Assembly: GCF_023369855.1 (NCBI RefSeq)
Contig: NZ_JAMBPP010000008.1
Span: forward strand, 124,001 to 188,000
Reading direction: 5' to 3'
Length of the DNA stretch: 64,000 nucleotides
Origin: Actinotalea alkalitolerans
GTDB taxonomy: Bacteria > Actinomycetota > Actinomycetes > Actinomycetales > Cellulomonadaceae
A model generated the notes under the pieces. The model was not told the DNA's origin, made no database searches, and was given only the letters and a program-made list of their open reading frames with translations. Positions within the stretch are counted from its first letter, which is position 1, and each line of letters opens with the position of its first letter. Shown here piece after piece: positions 48,147 to 56,768 of this stretch. Made by a program: the position numbers and the translations under genes.

Positions 48147-49013
48147 ATGTCGAGCAGCGTCCTGACCACGCTCCACCAGCGCATGCCCGCGATGACGCCG
48201 ACCGAGAGGCGGGTCGCCGCCCACGTCGTGGCAGAGCCCGGGGCCATCCGGACGCTGACCATCACCGACCTCGCGCACGCCGCCGGTGTGTCCATCTCCT
48301 CGGTCGCCCGGTTCTGCCGGACCCTCGGCTTCGACGGCTACCCCGAGTTCCGGATGTCGCTCGCCGCCGACCTCGGTCGTGAGGCGCAGTCCCGCGAGCG
48401 GTTCCAGATCAGCGACGGCGACGTGGACCCGGCCGACGGCGTCAGCGACGTCGTCTCGAAGGTCGCGTACCACGAGGCCGCCACGATCGAGCAGACCGCC
48501 CGCGACCTCGACCTGGTCGCCCTCGACGCCGTCGCCGAGCGGATCGTCGCAGCCCGCCGGGTCGACATCTACGGCACCGCGTCCAGCGGCCTCACCGGGC
48601 AGGACCTGCACCTCAAGCTGCACCGGATCGGGCTGTTCAGCCAGGCGTGGACCGACCAGCACCTGGCCCTGACCAGCGCCGCGCTGCTCTCCCCCGACGA
48701 CGTCGCGATCGCGTTCTCCCACTCGGGCCGCACCCTGGAGATCGTGCAGGCGCTCGACGTCGCGCGGGCCACCGGCGCCACGACGATCGCCATCACGAAC
48801 TTCCCCGACTCCCCGCTCGCCGCCCAGGCGGACATCGTGCTGGCGACCTCGGCCAACGAGACCAAGTACCGCTCGGGCGCGATGTCGAGCCGGATCGCCC
48901 AGCTGGCCGTCGTGGACTTCGTCTTCGTCCGGGTCTCCCAGCGCCTCTACGACCGCATGTCCACCAACCTGCGCCTCACGTTCGACGCCGTCCGAAGCCA
49001 CCGCCTCGACTGA
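48147..49013 (+). CDS. murR: RpiR family transcriptional regulator (MurR-like)
   Basis: A 288-residue protein. ATG 48147 has GGAG at 48139-48142. The N-terminal HTH_6 domain reads MTPTERRVAAHVVAEPGAIRTLTITDLAHAAGVSISSVARFCRTLGFDGYPEFR (shown in parts: TPTERRVAAHV, HAAGVSISSVARFC, LGFDGYPEF). The C-terminal SIS sugar-phosphate domain has RVDIYGTASSGLTGQDLHLKL, VAIAFSHSGRTLEIVQALDVA and the terminal SSRIAQLAVVDFVFVRVSQRL. E. coli MurR of this family represses murQP and is released by MurNAc-6-phosphate. Its position divergent from murQ and heading the second arm supports the same inducer here. Confidence 0.9.
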   Translation: MSSSVLTTLHQRMPAMTPTERRVAAHVVAEPGAIRTLTITDLAHAAGVSISSVARFCRTLGFDGYPEFRMSLAADLGREAQSRERFQISDGDVDPADGVSDVVSKVAYHEAATIEQTARDLDLVALDAVAERIVAARRVDIYGTASSGLTGQDLHLKLHRIGLFSQAWTDQHLALTSAALLSPDDVAIAFSHSGRTLEIVQALDVARATGATTIAITNFPDSPLAAQADIVLATSANETKYRSGAMSSRIAQLAVVDFVFVRVSQRLYDRMSTNLRLTFDAVRSHRLD

Positions 49014-49026
49014 GAAGGACCCGCCC

Positions 49027-50220
49027 ATGACCGCCAGCACCCTCTCCCGCCAGGCCGTCCCCCGGACCGGGCTCGACCTGGTCGGCGCAGGCCGGGGCCC
49101 CGACCTGACCGGCCTGCGCCTGGGCCTGGTCACCAACGACGTCACCCTCACCTCGGACCTGCGGCGGGGGCGCGAGGCGCTCGTCGCCGCGGGTCTGGAC
49201 CTGCGCCTGCTGTTCACCCCCGAGCACGGCCTGACCGGACTGGCCCGCGAGGGCGCGCTGATGGGCGACGAGGTCGACCCCGTCACCGGGCTGCCGGTGC
49301 GCTCGCTCTACGGGGACACGCTCGCGCCGTCGGGCACGGACCTCGCCGGGCTCGACGCCGTCCTGTACGACCTGCCCGACGTCGGGAGCCGGTTCTACAC
49401 CTACATGTGGACCCTCAGCCACGTCCTCGAGGCGTGCGCCGCGGCCGGTACGCGACTCGTGGTGCTCGACCGCCCGAACCCGATCGGCGGGGACCTCGCC
49501 CTGGCCGAGGGACCGATGCTCGACGAGGAGCGGTGCCAGTCGTTCGTCGGGCGCTGGTCGATGCCGATCCGGCACTCCCTGACCATCGGTGAGCTCGCCC
49601 GGTGGTGGGTGAGGTCGCGCGGGATCGACGTCGAGCTCGAGGTCGTGCCGGTCGAGGGATGGACGCGGGACCGTACCGCCCTCGACGGTGCGGCGCACTG
49701 GACCCCGCCGTCCCCCGCGATGCCGAGCGGGTTGACGGCCCTGCTGTACCCAGGCACCTGCTTGTTCGAGGGCGTCAACCTCGCCGAGGGCCGCAGCACC
49801 GCCGTCCCGTTCCGCGTGCTCGGCGCCCCGTGGCTGGACGCCGAGGAGATGGTGCGGCGCATCCGCGACCTGCAGCTCCCCGGCCTGCTCGCCACGCCCT
49901 ACCCGTTCACCCCGTTGACCCGCGACCACGCGGGCGAGGCCTGCCAGGGCGTGCTGCTCGCGGTGACCGACGCCGCCGCGCTACGACCGGTGCGCTCGGT
50001 CGTGCGGATCCTGTCGGTGGTGGCCGAGCTGCACGGCGACCGGCTCGAGGAGCGCACCGCGCCGCACATGCCCGGGGAGTCGCCGCGAACCGCCCTCGAG
50101 AAGCTCTTCGGTCAGGTGGACGCGTTCGCCGAGATCTCCTCGGGCCAGTGGGACGACCCGTCGCGCTTCGACGTCCCGCAGTGGGCCGAGGCCGTCGCCG
50201 ACTCGCTGCTGTACCGGTGA
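49027..50220 (+). CDS. namZ: NamZ-like DUF1343 exo-beta-N-acetylmuramidase
   Basis: A 397-residue DUF1343 protein. ATG 49027 has AAGGA 7 nt upstream. The family signature is complete: LRLGLVTNDVTLTSDLRRG, LLFTPEHGLTG, PVRSLYGDTLAPS, the central YDLPDVGSRFYTYMWTLSHVLEA, VVLDRPNPIGG, SFVGRWSMPIRHSLTIGELARW, TALLYPGTCLFEGVNLAEGRST, and a C-terminal LFGQVDAFAEISSG. NamZ of Bacillus subtilis releases MurNAc from the non-reducing end of muramyl disaccharides outside the cell. This copy has no signal peptide, so it should act in the cytosol on imported MurNAc-GlcNAc or muropeptides. It is the second gene of the murR arm, 13 bp downstream of the regulator. Confidence 0.88.
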   Translation: MTASTLSRQAVPRTGLDLVGAGRGPDLTGLRLGLVTNDVTLTSDLRRGREALVAAGLDLRLLFTPEHGLTGLAREGALMGDEVDPVTGLPVRSLYGDTLAPSGTDLAGLDAVLYDLPDVGSRFYTYMWTLSHVLEACAAAGTRLVVLDRPNPIGGDLALAEGPMLDEERCQSFVGRWSMPIRHSLTIGELARWWVRSRGIDVELEVVPVEGWTRDRTALDGAAHWTPPSPAMPSGLTALLYPGTCLFEGVNLAEGRSTAVPFRVLGAPWLDAEEMVRRIRDLQLPGLLATPYPFTPLTRDHAGEACQGVLLAVTDAAALRPVRSVVRILSVVAELHGDRLEERTAPHMPGESPRTALEKLFGQVDAFAEISSGQWDDPSRFDVPQWAEAVADSLLYR

Positions 50221-50259
50221 GCGGGCTGTACCGGTGAGCGGGCTGTACCGGTGAGCGGG
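50209..50259. repeat. Three perfect 17-bp tandem repeats across a gene junction
   Basis: CTGTACCGGTGAGCGGG occurs three times in tandem (50209-50225, 50226-50242, 50243-50259). Copy 1 contains the namZ stop codon and copy 3 the GTG start of the next gene. As 17 is not a multiple of three, copy-number change would not extend either protein but would alter the spacing between them. Confidence 0.9.
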
Positions 50260-51579
50260 GCCTCGCCCGCCGCCTGGGCGGCGCTGGCCCCGCACCTGGT
50301 CGGCCTCGACGTCACCGACAAGGGCTGGAGCCCGGCGCTGACTGCGGTCGCCGACGCCCCCGTGCCGCTGAGCGAGGCCTCGACGCCGGTACTCACGCTC
50401 GACGTGGCGGTCGCCGAGCGCAACCTGCTGGCCATGCAGGAGTGGACCGACCTCCGGGGCGCGGTGCTGGCTCCGCACGGCAAGACGACGATGACCCCGG
50501 CCCTGTGGCACTGGCAGCTCGCCGCCGGGGCCTGGGCGATCACCGTCGCGACCGAGGCCCAGCTGCGGGTCGCCCGGGTGGCCGGTGTCCGCCGGGTCCT
50601 GGTCGCCAACGAGCTGCTCTCTCCCACCGGTCTCGCCTGGCTCGCCGGCGAGCTCGACGCCGATCCGGACCTCGACGTGACCTGCTGGGTCGACTCGGTC
50701 GAGGCCGTGCACCAGATGACGCGCGCCCTGGCCGCCGTCGGGGCCCGGCGGGCAGTCGGTGTGTGCGTCGAGATCGGGGTCGACGGCGGTCGCACCGGAG
50801 CGCGCACCGACGAGCTCGCCCACGCGGTGGCCCACGCCGCGCGCGACTCCGACCAGCTCGAGCTGCGCGGGGTCGCCGCGTACGAGGGCAGCGTCCCGGG
50901 CCGGGACGAGGAGGACAAGGCTGCCGGGGTCCGGGCCTTCCTCGCCCGCACCGGCCGGACCTTCGTCGCGCTCGCCGACCTCCTCGAGACGCCTGAGCCG
51001 ATCCTCACCGCCGGGGGCAGCGCCTACTTCGACCTGGTGGCCGACGAGCTCTCCACCGTTGCGGCCACGGTCCCCGGGGCCCGGCTGGTGCTCCGCTCGG
51101 GCGCCTACCTCGTGCACGACGACGGGCTCTACCGTGGCTCGACCCCGGCGGCAACCCGCTCCGGGCCGATCCTCGAGGCGGCCGCACACGTGTGGAGCCG
51201 GGTGCTGTCCGTCCCCGAGCCGCACCTGGCCCTGCTCGACGCCGGGAAGCGCGACCTGCCCTACGACGCCGGCCTGCCCGAGCTGCAGCGCGTGGTCCGC
51301 ACCGGGACCGCCGAGGCGGTGGCCGCTCCCGCCGGCACGATCACCGGGACCAACGACCAGCACAGCTACGTCCGGCTCGAGGAGCCGGGGTCGCTCGCCG
51401 TCGGCGACGTCGTCCGCCTGGGGCTCTCCCACCCGTGCACCATGTTCGACAAGTGGCGCACGGTGGTCCTCGTCGAGCCCACCGAGCCTGCCGAGCCCAC
51501 CGAGCCTGCCGACGCGGCTGCAGCGGCAGGCGACCTGAGGGTCCCGACCGTCCGTGGGGTGCTGCGCACATGGTTCTGA
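50251..51579 (+). CDS. PLP-dependent D-amino-acid deaminase/aldolase (DSD1, alanine-racemase N-terminal fold)
   Basis: A 442-residue fold-type III PLP enzyme. STPVLTLDVAVAERNLLAM opens the barrel; the Schiff-base Lys is in LAPHGKTTMTPALWHWQL; VLVANELLSPTGLAWL and VCVEIGVDGGRTGARTDEL are later barrel strands. The C-terminal beta domain keeps the His and Cys of the zinc site in LGLSHPCTMFDKW, a hallmark of D-serine dehydratase and D-threonine aldolase. A short repeat EPTEPA occurs twice near the end. D-serine deamination would give pyruvate and ammonia through 2-aminoacrylate, which fits the ridA gene two genes downstream. GTG 50251 lies within a tandem repeat and has no good ribosome-binding site; the next gene overlaps by 10 bp. 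Confidence 0.85.
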   Translation: MSGASPAAWAALAPHLVGLDVTDKGWSPALTAVADAPVPLSEASTPVLTLDVAVAERNLLAMQEWTDLRGAVLAPHGKTTMTPALWHWQLAAGAWAITVATEAQLRVARVAGVRRVLVANELLSPTGLAWLAGELDADPDLDVTCWVDSVEAVHQMTRALAAVGARRAVGVCVEIGVDGGRTGARTDELAHAVAHAARDSDQLELRGVAAYEGSVPGRDEEDKAAGVRAFLARTGRTFVALADLLETPEPILTAGGSAYFDLVADELSTVAATVPGARLVLRSGAYLVHDDGLYRGSTPAATRSGPILEAAAHVWSRVLSVPEPHLALLDAGKRDLPYDAGLPELQRVVRTGTAEAVAAPAGTITGTNDQHSYVRLEEPGSLAVGDVVRLGLSHPCTMFDKWRTVVLVEPTEPAEPTEPADAAAAAGDLRVPTVRGVLRTWF

Positions 51580-53183
51580 CGATCCGCGGTGGGACCGTTG
51601 TCGACCCGGTGGACGGGCTGTGGACCGCCGACGTCGCGATCGACGGCGGCCGCGTCGTGGCGGTGGGTGAGGGCCTGGCGGAGAGCGCGCGGCTGCGGGG
51701 CGGCACCGTCCTGGACGCCGATGGCCGTCTCGTGCTGCCCGGGCTGGTCGATGCCCACTCCCACGCCGACGCCCGGGTGCTCGACGAGGACGTGCAGCTC
51801 GCGCTCCTGCGCCAGGGGGTCACCTCGGTGCTCGCCGGGCAGGACGGCGTGTCCTTCGCGCCCGGGGACGGCGCCTATGCGACGGACTACTTCGGCCCGA
51901 TCAACGGCCCGCACCCCACCTACCGCGGCGGCGGGGTGGGCGCGCTGCTCGACGGGTACGCCGGCACCACGCGGGTCAACGTCGGCTACCTGGTGCCGGC
52001 GGGCACCGTGCGGCACGAGGTCATGGGCGCCGGTCGGGACCGGCCGAACGCGGCCCAGCTGGCCGCGATGGTCCGTGCGGTCGAGGCCGGACTGGCCGAG
52101 GGCGCGCTCGGCCTGTCCTCGGGGCTGGACTACGTGCCCGGCTGCTTCGCGGACGCGGCCGAGCTCGCGGCCCTGTGCGCGCCGGTCACTGCGGCGGGGG
52201 CGCTCTACGTCACGCACATGCGCGGGTACGAGGAGTCCGCCCCGCGCGGGCTGGCCGAGGTCGAGGACATCTGCCGGCGCAGCGGGGTGGCCGCGCACGT
52301 CTCGCACCTGCACGCCCGCGCCGACCTCCTCGACGGGCTCCTCGCGGGGGCCCGCGACCGGGGCCTGGACCTCACCTTCGACGCCTACCCGTACGCCCGC
52401 GGGTTCACCCTGCTCAGCATGGCGGTGCTGCCCGCCGACCTCGTCGCGCAGGGGGCGCAGGTCGTCACCAGCCGGCTACGCACCGCCGACGGTCGGGAGC
52501 AGGTCCGCGCGCAGCTCGCCCGGCTCGCGGCCACGCCCGGCGCCGGGGACCACCTCGCTGCGGGCTGGCCGTCCCGGATGCGCGTCGCATCGGCCGGGTC
52601 GGCGGCCTACGCCTGGACCGAGGGACGAACCCTCACCGAGGCCGCCGCCTCCCGTGACCCCGCCGCGACCGACCTCGACGCCACGGACCTCGCGCTGCGG
52701 ATGCTGGGCGAGTCGGCCCTGCGGGTCACCGTGGTGCTGGACCCGCCGAGCCCACGCACCGACGCCGAGCTGGCCCGGACCTTCCGGCACCCCGAGGCGA
52801 TGGGCGGGTCGGACGGCATCTACCTCGGCGGCCACCCGCACCCGCGCGCCTGGGGTGCGTTCGCCCGGCTGCTCGCCACCGGCGCGCAGGGCCGGGAGGA
52901 GGGTGCGTGGCCGCGGCTCGCCGACCTCCTGTCGCTGCGACCGGTCGAGCGGTTCGGCCTCGGTGCGCGCGGCCGGGTCACCGGGGGAGCCGTCGCCGAC
53001 CTCGTGCTGGTCGACCCGGCGGCCCTCGCCGACCATGCCACCCCCGAGCACCCGACCACCCTCGCCACCGGGATCGACGACGTCCTGGTCGCCGGGACAC
53101 CCGTGCTGACCGGCGGTGCCCTGACGTCGCACCTCGCCGGGGCGCCGCTGCGCCGGTCCCGCCCCGGGCGACCGACCCCCTGA
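51570..53183 (+). CDS. N-acyl-D-amino-acid deacylase (D-aminoacylase, amidohydrolase superfamily)
   Basis: A 537-residue amidohydrolase. ATG 51570 overlaps the previous gene. The urease-type beta domain (TIRGGTVVDPVDGLWTADVAIDGGRVVAVG) precedes the barrel. The metal HxH is in LPGLVDAHSHADARVL; GLSSGLDYVPGCFADAAELAAL contains the family's conserved Cys region; VTHMRGYEESAPRGLAE and VSHLHARADLL supply later His ligands. The late Asp is in MGGSDGIYLGGHPHPRAWGAF, and VTGGAVADLVLVDP is the returning beta domain. It would release D-amino acids from N-acyl derivatives; within this locus plausible sources are D-lactyl- or muramyl-peptide fragments. Cytosolic. Confidence 0.88.
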   Translation: MVLTIRGGTVVDPVDGLWTADVAIDGGRVVAVGEGLAESARLRGGTVLDADGRLVLPGLVDAHSHADARVLDEDVQLALLRQGVTSVLAGQDGVSFAPGDGAYATDYFGPINGPHPTYRGGGVGALLDGYAGTTRVNVGYLVPAGTVRHEVMGAGRDRPNAAQLAAMVRAVEAGLAEGALGLSSGLDYVPGCFADAAELAALCAPVTAAGALYVTHMRGYEESAPRGLAEVEDICRRSGVAAHVSHLHARADLLDGLLAGARDRGLDLTFDAYPYARGFTLLSMAVLPADLVAQGAQVVTSRLRTADGREQVRAQLARLAATPGAGDHLAAGWPSRMRVASAGSAAYAWTEGRTLTEAAASRDPAATDLDATDLALRMLGESALRVTVVLDPPSPRTDAELARTFRHPEAMGGSDGIYLGGHPHPRAWGAFARLLATGAQGREEGAWPRLADLLSLRPVERFGLGARGRVTGGAVADLVLVDPAALADHATPEHPTTLATGIDDVLVAGTPVLTGGALTSHLAGAPLRRSRPGRPTP

Positions 53184-53215
53184 CGTCTACCGATCACCAC
53201 CCCTGGAGGAGCACC

Positions 53216-53599
53216 ATGAAGAAGGTCATCACCACCGACGCCGCCCCGCGCCCGGCGGGCCCGTACAACCAGCTGGTCGTCGCGAACGGCTTCGCGTTCT
53301 CGGCGGGCTTCGGCCCGCAGGACCCGGCGACCGGCCTGGTGCCCGAGGGCGCCGACGCGCAGACCCGCCAGGTGCTGCGCAACGTCGAGGCGGCCCTGGG
53401 TGCGGCCGGGCTCGGCCTGGGCGACGTCGTGAAGGTCACCGCGCACCTGCAGCACCTGCACCGGGACGTCGCCGCGTACAACGCCGCGTACACCGAGCTG
53501 ATGCCGGCTCCGTACCCCGTGCGGACCACGGTCGGCTCGGACCTGGCGAACATCCTGGTGGAGATCGACGTGGTCGCGGTCGTCCCCGAGCAGGACTGA
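53216..53599 (+). CDS. ridA: RidA family enamine/imine deaminase
   Basis: A 127-residue RidA protein. ATG 53216 has GGAGGA just upstream. Motifs: APRPAGPYNQLVVANGFAFSAGFGPQDP at the start, QTRQVLRNVEAALGAAGLGLGDVVKVTAHLQ in the middle, and the terminal PYPVRTTVGSDLANILVEIDVVAV, where the Arg corresponds to the catalytic Arg that holds the substrate carboxylate. RidA hydrolyses the reactive 2-aminoacrylate released by PLP dehydratases. Its presence in the same operon as a DSD1-type enzyme strongly suggests it clears that intermediate. It is the last gene of the plus arm, followed by a hairpin terminator. Confidence 0.92.
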   Translation: MKKVITTDAAPRPAGPYNQLVVANGFAFSAGFGPQDPATGLVPEGADAQTRQVLRNVEAALGAAGLGLGDVVKVTAHLQHLHRDVAAYNAAYTELMPAPYPVRTTVGSDLANILVEIDVVAVVPEQD

Positions 53600-53619
53600 C
53601 CGACCAGCACCGACCGGAC

Positions 53620-53648
53620 GGCGGCGAACGCCCCCACGGGTCGCCGCC
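53620..53648. terminator. Hairpin terminator between ridA and the D-lactate dehydrogenase gene
   Basis: GGCGGCGA (53620-53627) pairs perfectly with TCGCCGCC (53641-53648) around a 13-nt loop. It lies between two convergent genes ending at 53599 and 53660 and can terminate both. A second palindromic stretch, CCCGGG-TCAGA-CCCGGG, overlaps the end of the minus-strand gene. Confidence 0.6.
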
Positions 53649-53659
53649 CGGATCCCGGG

Positions 53660-56527
53660 TCAGACCCGGGTGGCGACCTCGAGCACCTCGAGCACGTGGC
53701 GGTACGTCCGGCCGGTGGCCCGGGACATGCCCATCTCGCACGTCCGGTTGGCCGAGACGTAGGCGTCGGCGTCGTGCCCGGCGACCTCGGCCGCCTCGGG
53801 TGCGGTCGCGGCCGCGGTGAGCTCGGGGTGCAGCATGCCCCGGTCGCCGGCGAACCCGCAGCAGCCCCAGTCGACCGGCACGGTGACCTCCTCGGCCGCT
53901 GCGGCGGCGACCACCATCAGGTCGTCCATGCCGTCCAGGTGCACGGTCGAGCAGGTCGGGTGCACGACCATCGACCCGACCTGCCGCGCCGGCGTGAGCC
54001 GCGGCAGGACCTCGCGGCGCACGTAGGTGACGGCGTCGAGCACCAGGAGCTGGTCGAACCTCTCGCCTGCCTCGGCCGTCAGGTGCGGCCGCAGCCCTTG
54101 CAGGCCGTGGCTGCACGACGACGCGTCGCACACCACGGGTAGCGCCCCTCCGCCGCTCGCCGTCCAGAGCGCCTCGAACGTGCGCCCCGCCATCGCGTCG
54201 TGGCCGACCGTGAACCCCTTGGACGCCCAGGGCGTGCCGCAGCACAGGGCGTCGACCCCCTCGGGCACCGCGACCGGCAGCCCGGCACGCTCGCACAGCG
54301 CGAGGAACGCCGCTGTGGCGCCGAGGCCGACGTCGTCCGCCCCACCTGCACCGGGGCCGGCGGACGGCGCGGCCTCGAACAGCGACCCCGTGCACGAGGG
54401 GAAGAGCACCACGGCCGACCCCGCGGGAGCGCGCCCGGCGGGCCGGCGCGGACCGGGTCCTGGGAGGTCGGGACCCACCGACGGGACGAGGTCGGTCCCG
54501 AGCACCGCGCGGCCCAGGGCCGACGCGGCGGCGGTCAGCGGGGCCGGCAGGGTCGCGGCGAGCCCGAGCCCGGCGCGCAGCCCGGTCGACACCCCGCCGA
54601 AGTGCCGCGCGACCGCCGCGCCGGCCCGCTGCGCAAAGGGCCCGTGCGCGTCGGCGCGGAGCTCCTTCATCACCTTCCCGGTGTCGATGCCCACCGGGCA
54701 CGCGGCGACGCACAGCGAGTCCGCCGCGCAGGTCTGCACCGCGGAGTAGTCGAAGTCCCGGGTCAGCTCGGCCCGCCGCTCGGGGGAGGACACGGCGATC
54801 TCCCGCAGCAGGACGATGCGCTGGCGCGGGGTGGTGGTCACGTCCCGGCTCGGGCAGGTGGGTTCGCAGTAGCCGCACTCGACGCACCGGTCCAGCTCGG
54901 GGTGCACCGGGGGGCTGGGCTTGAGGTCGCGCAGGTGGGCGTCCGGGTCCTCGTCGAGCAGGACGCCGGGATTGAGCACCCCGCGGGGGTCGCACAGCCG
55001 CTTGAGCTCGACCATCACCTCGTAGAGCGCGTCCCCGTACTGCCGCCGGACGAACGGCGCCATGATCCTGCCCGTCCCGTGCTCGGCCTTGAGCGACCCG
55101 CCCCTCCCGAGCACCAGGTCCACGAGGTCGTCGGTGAAGCGCGCGTACCGCTCGACCTCGGCGCGGTCGTCGAGATGCGGGGTGATCATGAAGTGGAGGT
55201 TGGCGTCCTTGGCGTGGCCGAAGACGACGGCTTCGTCGTACCCGTGGACGTCGAACAGGCGGGTCAGGTCCGCGACCGTCGCCGGCAGTGCGTCCGGCGG
55301 CACGACGACGTCCTCGAGCAGGGCCGTCGTCCCCGGGGCCCGGGCTCCGGCGACCGCGGTGTAGAGCCCCTTGCGGGTGCGCCACAGGCTGGCACGGGCG
55401 GCCGGGTCCCGGGTGAGCGGGGCGACCGGAGCGCTGGTGCGCAGGGCCGCGAGCACCGGGTCCGCGCCGACGACGGCATCGGCGAGCTCGGCCGCCTGCC
55501 CGGCCTGGTACTCGACCAGCAGGGCGGTGTGCCGGTCGACGGCGATCGACCTCAGGACGTCGGCCGCCTGCGGATCGGCCTGCGCGACCCGCAGGGAGGC
55601 GGCGTCGAGCAGCTCGACGGCGTGCGCCCCGGAGTCGACGAGCGGGGCGAGCGCCCCGGTGGCCGTGGCGACGTCGTCGAACACCAGCAGCCCGGTCGCC
55701 GCGAAAGGCAGTGCCGGGACGGTCGCGAAGGTCACCTCGGCCACGAACGCGAGGGTCCCCTCGCTGCCGATCACCAGGTGGGCGAGCATCTCGACCGCGG
55801 TGTCGTGGTCGAGGAGGGCGTTCAGGCCGTAGCCCATCGTGTTCTTCATCGCGAACTGCCGCTCGATCTCGGCCCGCAGCGCGGCGTCGTCGCGCACCCG
55901 GTCCCGCAGCCGCAGCAGACCGGTCCACAGGTCGGGCTCGAGCCGGCGCAGCCGGTCGTCGGCGCCGGGGGCGGCGGTGTCCAGGACGGTGCCGCTGGGC
56001 AGCACGAGGACCAGGGAGTCCACCGTGCGGTAGGCGGTCTGCGTGGTCCCGGCGGTCATCCCGCTCGAGTTGTTCGCCACCACCCCGCCGATGGTGCACG
56101 CGAGCTCGCTGGCCGGGTCCGGGCCGAGGCGGCGCCCGTACCGGGCCAGCCGCGCGTTCACCTGGCGCAGGGTGACACCGGGCTGGCACCGGACGCGCCT
56201 CCCGTCGTCGAGAACCTCGACCTCGGTGAAGCGTCGGCGGGTGTCGACCAGCAGCCCGGCGGTCGAGGCCTGCCCGGACAGGCTGGTGCCACCGGACCGG
56301 AAGGTCACCGGGGTCCCGGACCCCGCCGCGACCCGCAGCAGGCTCGCGACCTCCGCGGCGGTGCGCGGGGTGACCACCGCTCGCGGGGTCAGCAGGTAGT
56401 GAGACGCGTCGTGCGCCATGGCGGCCACGTCGATCGCGCCGGTCCGGACCTGCTCGGGCGAGAGTGCCGCGCGCAGGAGGTCGAGGACGCCGTCGTCCGT
56501 GGCAGGGGGCGCAGAGGTGGGGGGCAT
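53660..56527 (-). CDS. dld: FAD/Fe-S D-lactate dehydrogenase (Dld-II/GlpC fusion type)
   Basis: A 955-residue three-part enzyme. Residues ~45-260 are a PCMH-type FAD domain: VTFRSGGTSLSGQAS, LGPDPASELACTIGGVVANNSSGM and HLVIGSEGTLAFVAEV. Residues ~280-510 are the FAD oxidase C-terminal domain with HAKDANLHFMITP and SLKAEHGTGRIMAPFV. Two 4Fe-4S ferredoxin motifs follow, CVECGYCEPTCPSRD and CAADSLCVAACPVGIDTGK. The C-terminal half carries two CCG domains (LFPSCTGS ... ALCCGTPWASKG; HPTCSTVH ... DWGCCGFAGDRG). This layout is that of D-lactate dehydrogenases feeding electrons to the quinone pool. In this locus D-lactate would come from MurQ, which makes the oxidase a logical partner. It is convergent with ridA and single in its transcript. 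Confidence 0.88.
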   Translation of the reverse strand: MPPTSAPPATDDGVLDLLRAALSPEQVRTGAIDVAAMAHDASHYLLTPRAVVTPRTAAEVASLLRVAAGSGTPVTFRSGGTSLSGQASTAGLLVDTRRRFTEVEVLDDGRRVRCQPGVTLRQVNARLARYGRRLGPDPASELACTIGGVVANNSSGMTAGTTQTAYRTVDSLVLVLPSGTVLDTAAPGADDRLRRLEPDLWTGLLRLRDRVRDDAALRAEIERQFAMKNTMGYGLNALLDHDTAVEMLAHLVIGSEGTLAFVAEVTFATVPALPFAATGLLVFDDVATATGALAPLVDSGAHAVELLDAASLRVAQADPQAADVLRSIAVDRHTALLVEYQAGQAAELADAVVGADPVLAALRTSAPVAPLTRDPAARASLWRTRKGLYTAVAGARAPGTTALLEDVVVPPDALPATVADLTRLFDVHGYDEAVVFGHAKDANLHFMITPHLDDRAEVERYARFTDDLVDLVLGRGGSLKAEHGTGRIMAPFVRRQYGDALYEVMVELKRLCDPRGVLNPGVLLDEDPDAHLRDLKPSPPVHPELDRCVECGYCEPTCPSRDVTTTPRQRIVLLREIAVSSPERRAELTRDFDYSAVQTCAADSLCVAACPVGIDTGKVMKELRADAHGPFAQRAGAAVARHFGGVSTGLRAGLGLAATLPAPLTAAASALGRAVLGTDLVPSVGPDLPGPGPRRPAGRAPAGSAVVLFPSCTGSLFEAAPSAGPGAGGADDVGLGATAAFLALCERAGLPVAVPEGVDALCCGTPWASKGFTVGHDAMAGRTFEALWTASGGGALPVVCDASSCSHGLQGLRPHLTAEAGERFDQLLVLDAVTYVRREVLPRLTPARQVGSMVVHPTCSTVHLDGMDDLMVVAAAAAEEVTVPVDWGCCGFAGDRGMLHPELTAAATAPEAAEVAGHDADAYVSANRTCEMGMSRATGRTYRHVLEVLEVATRV

Positions 56528-56768
56528 TGCCCACGCACGCTACCAACCGTCGGGTGGTGGGCCGGGGTCAGCGGGCCTGCCCGGCCGGAGGGGAGCCTGC
56601 GCACGGCGCCGGAGGCGCCGCGGTGGCCATGGCCGAAGACCTGCCTCGAGGCGCGAGTCGACCAGAAGAGCTCTCAAGGGGAGGTCCGACAGGACCGCGA
56701 CATCAGACGCTTGCGAGCCTGCACGGAGATGTACCGAGAGGGCTGGATCTGCACCCCCTCATGGCACG

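Noticed and set aside
53436-56546. 1036-codon open frame in another frame over the D-lactate dehydrogenase gene
   Set aside because: It lies on the same strand, almost wholly Arg/Gly/Pro/Ala, whereas the alternative frame has FAD, Fe-S and CCG motifs in order.
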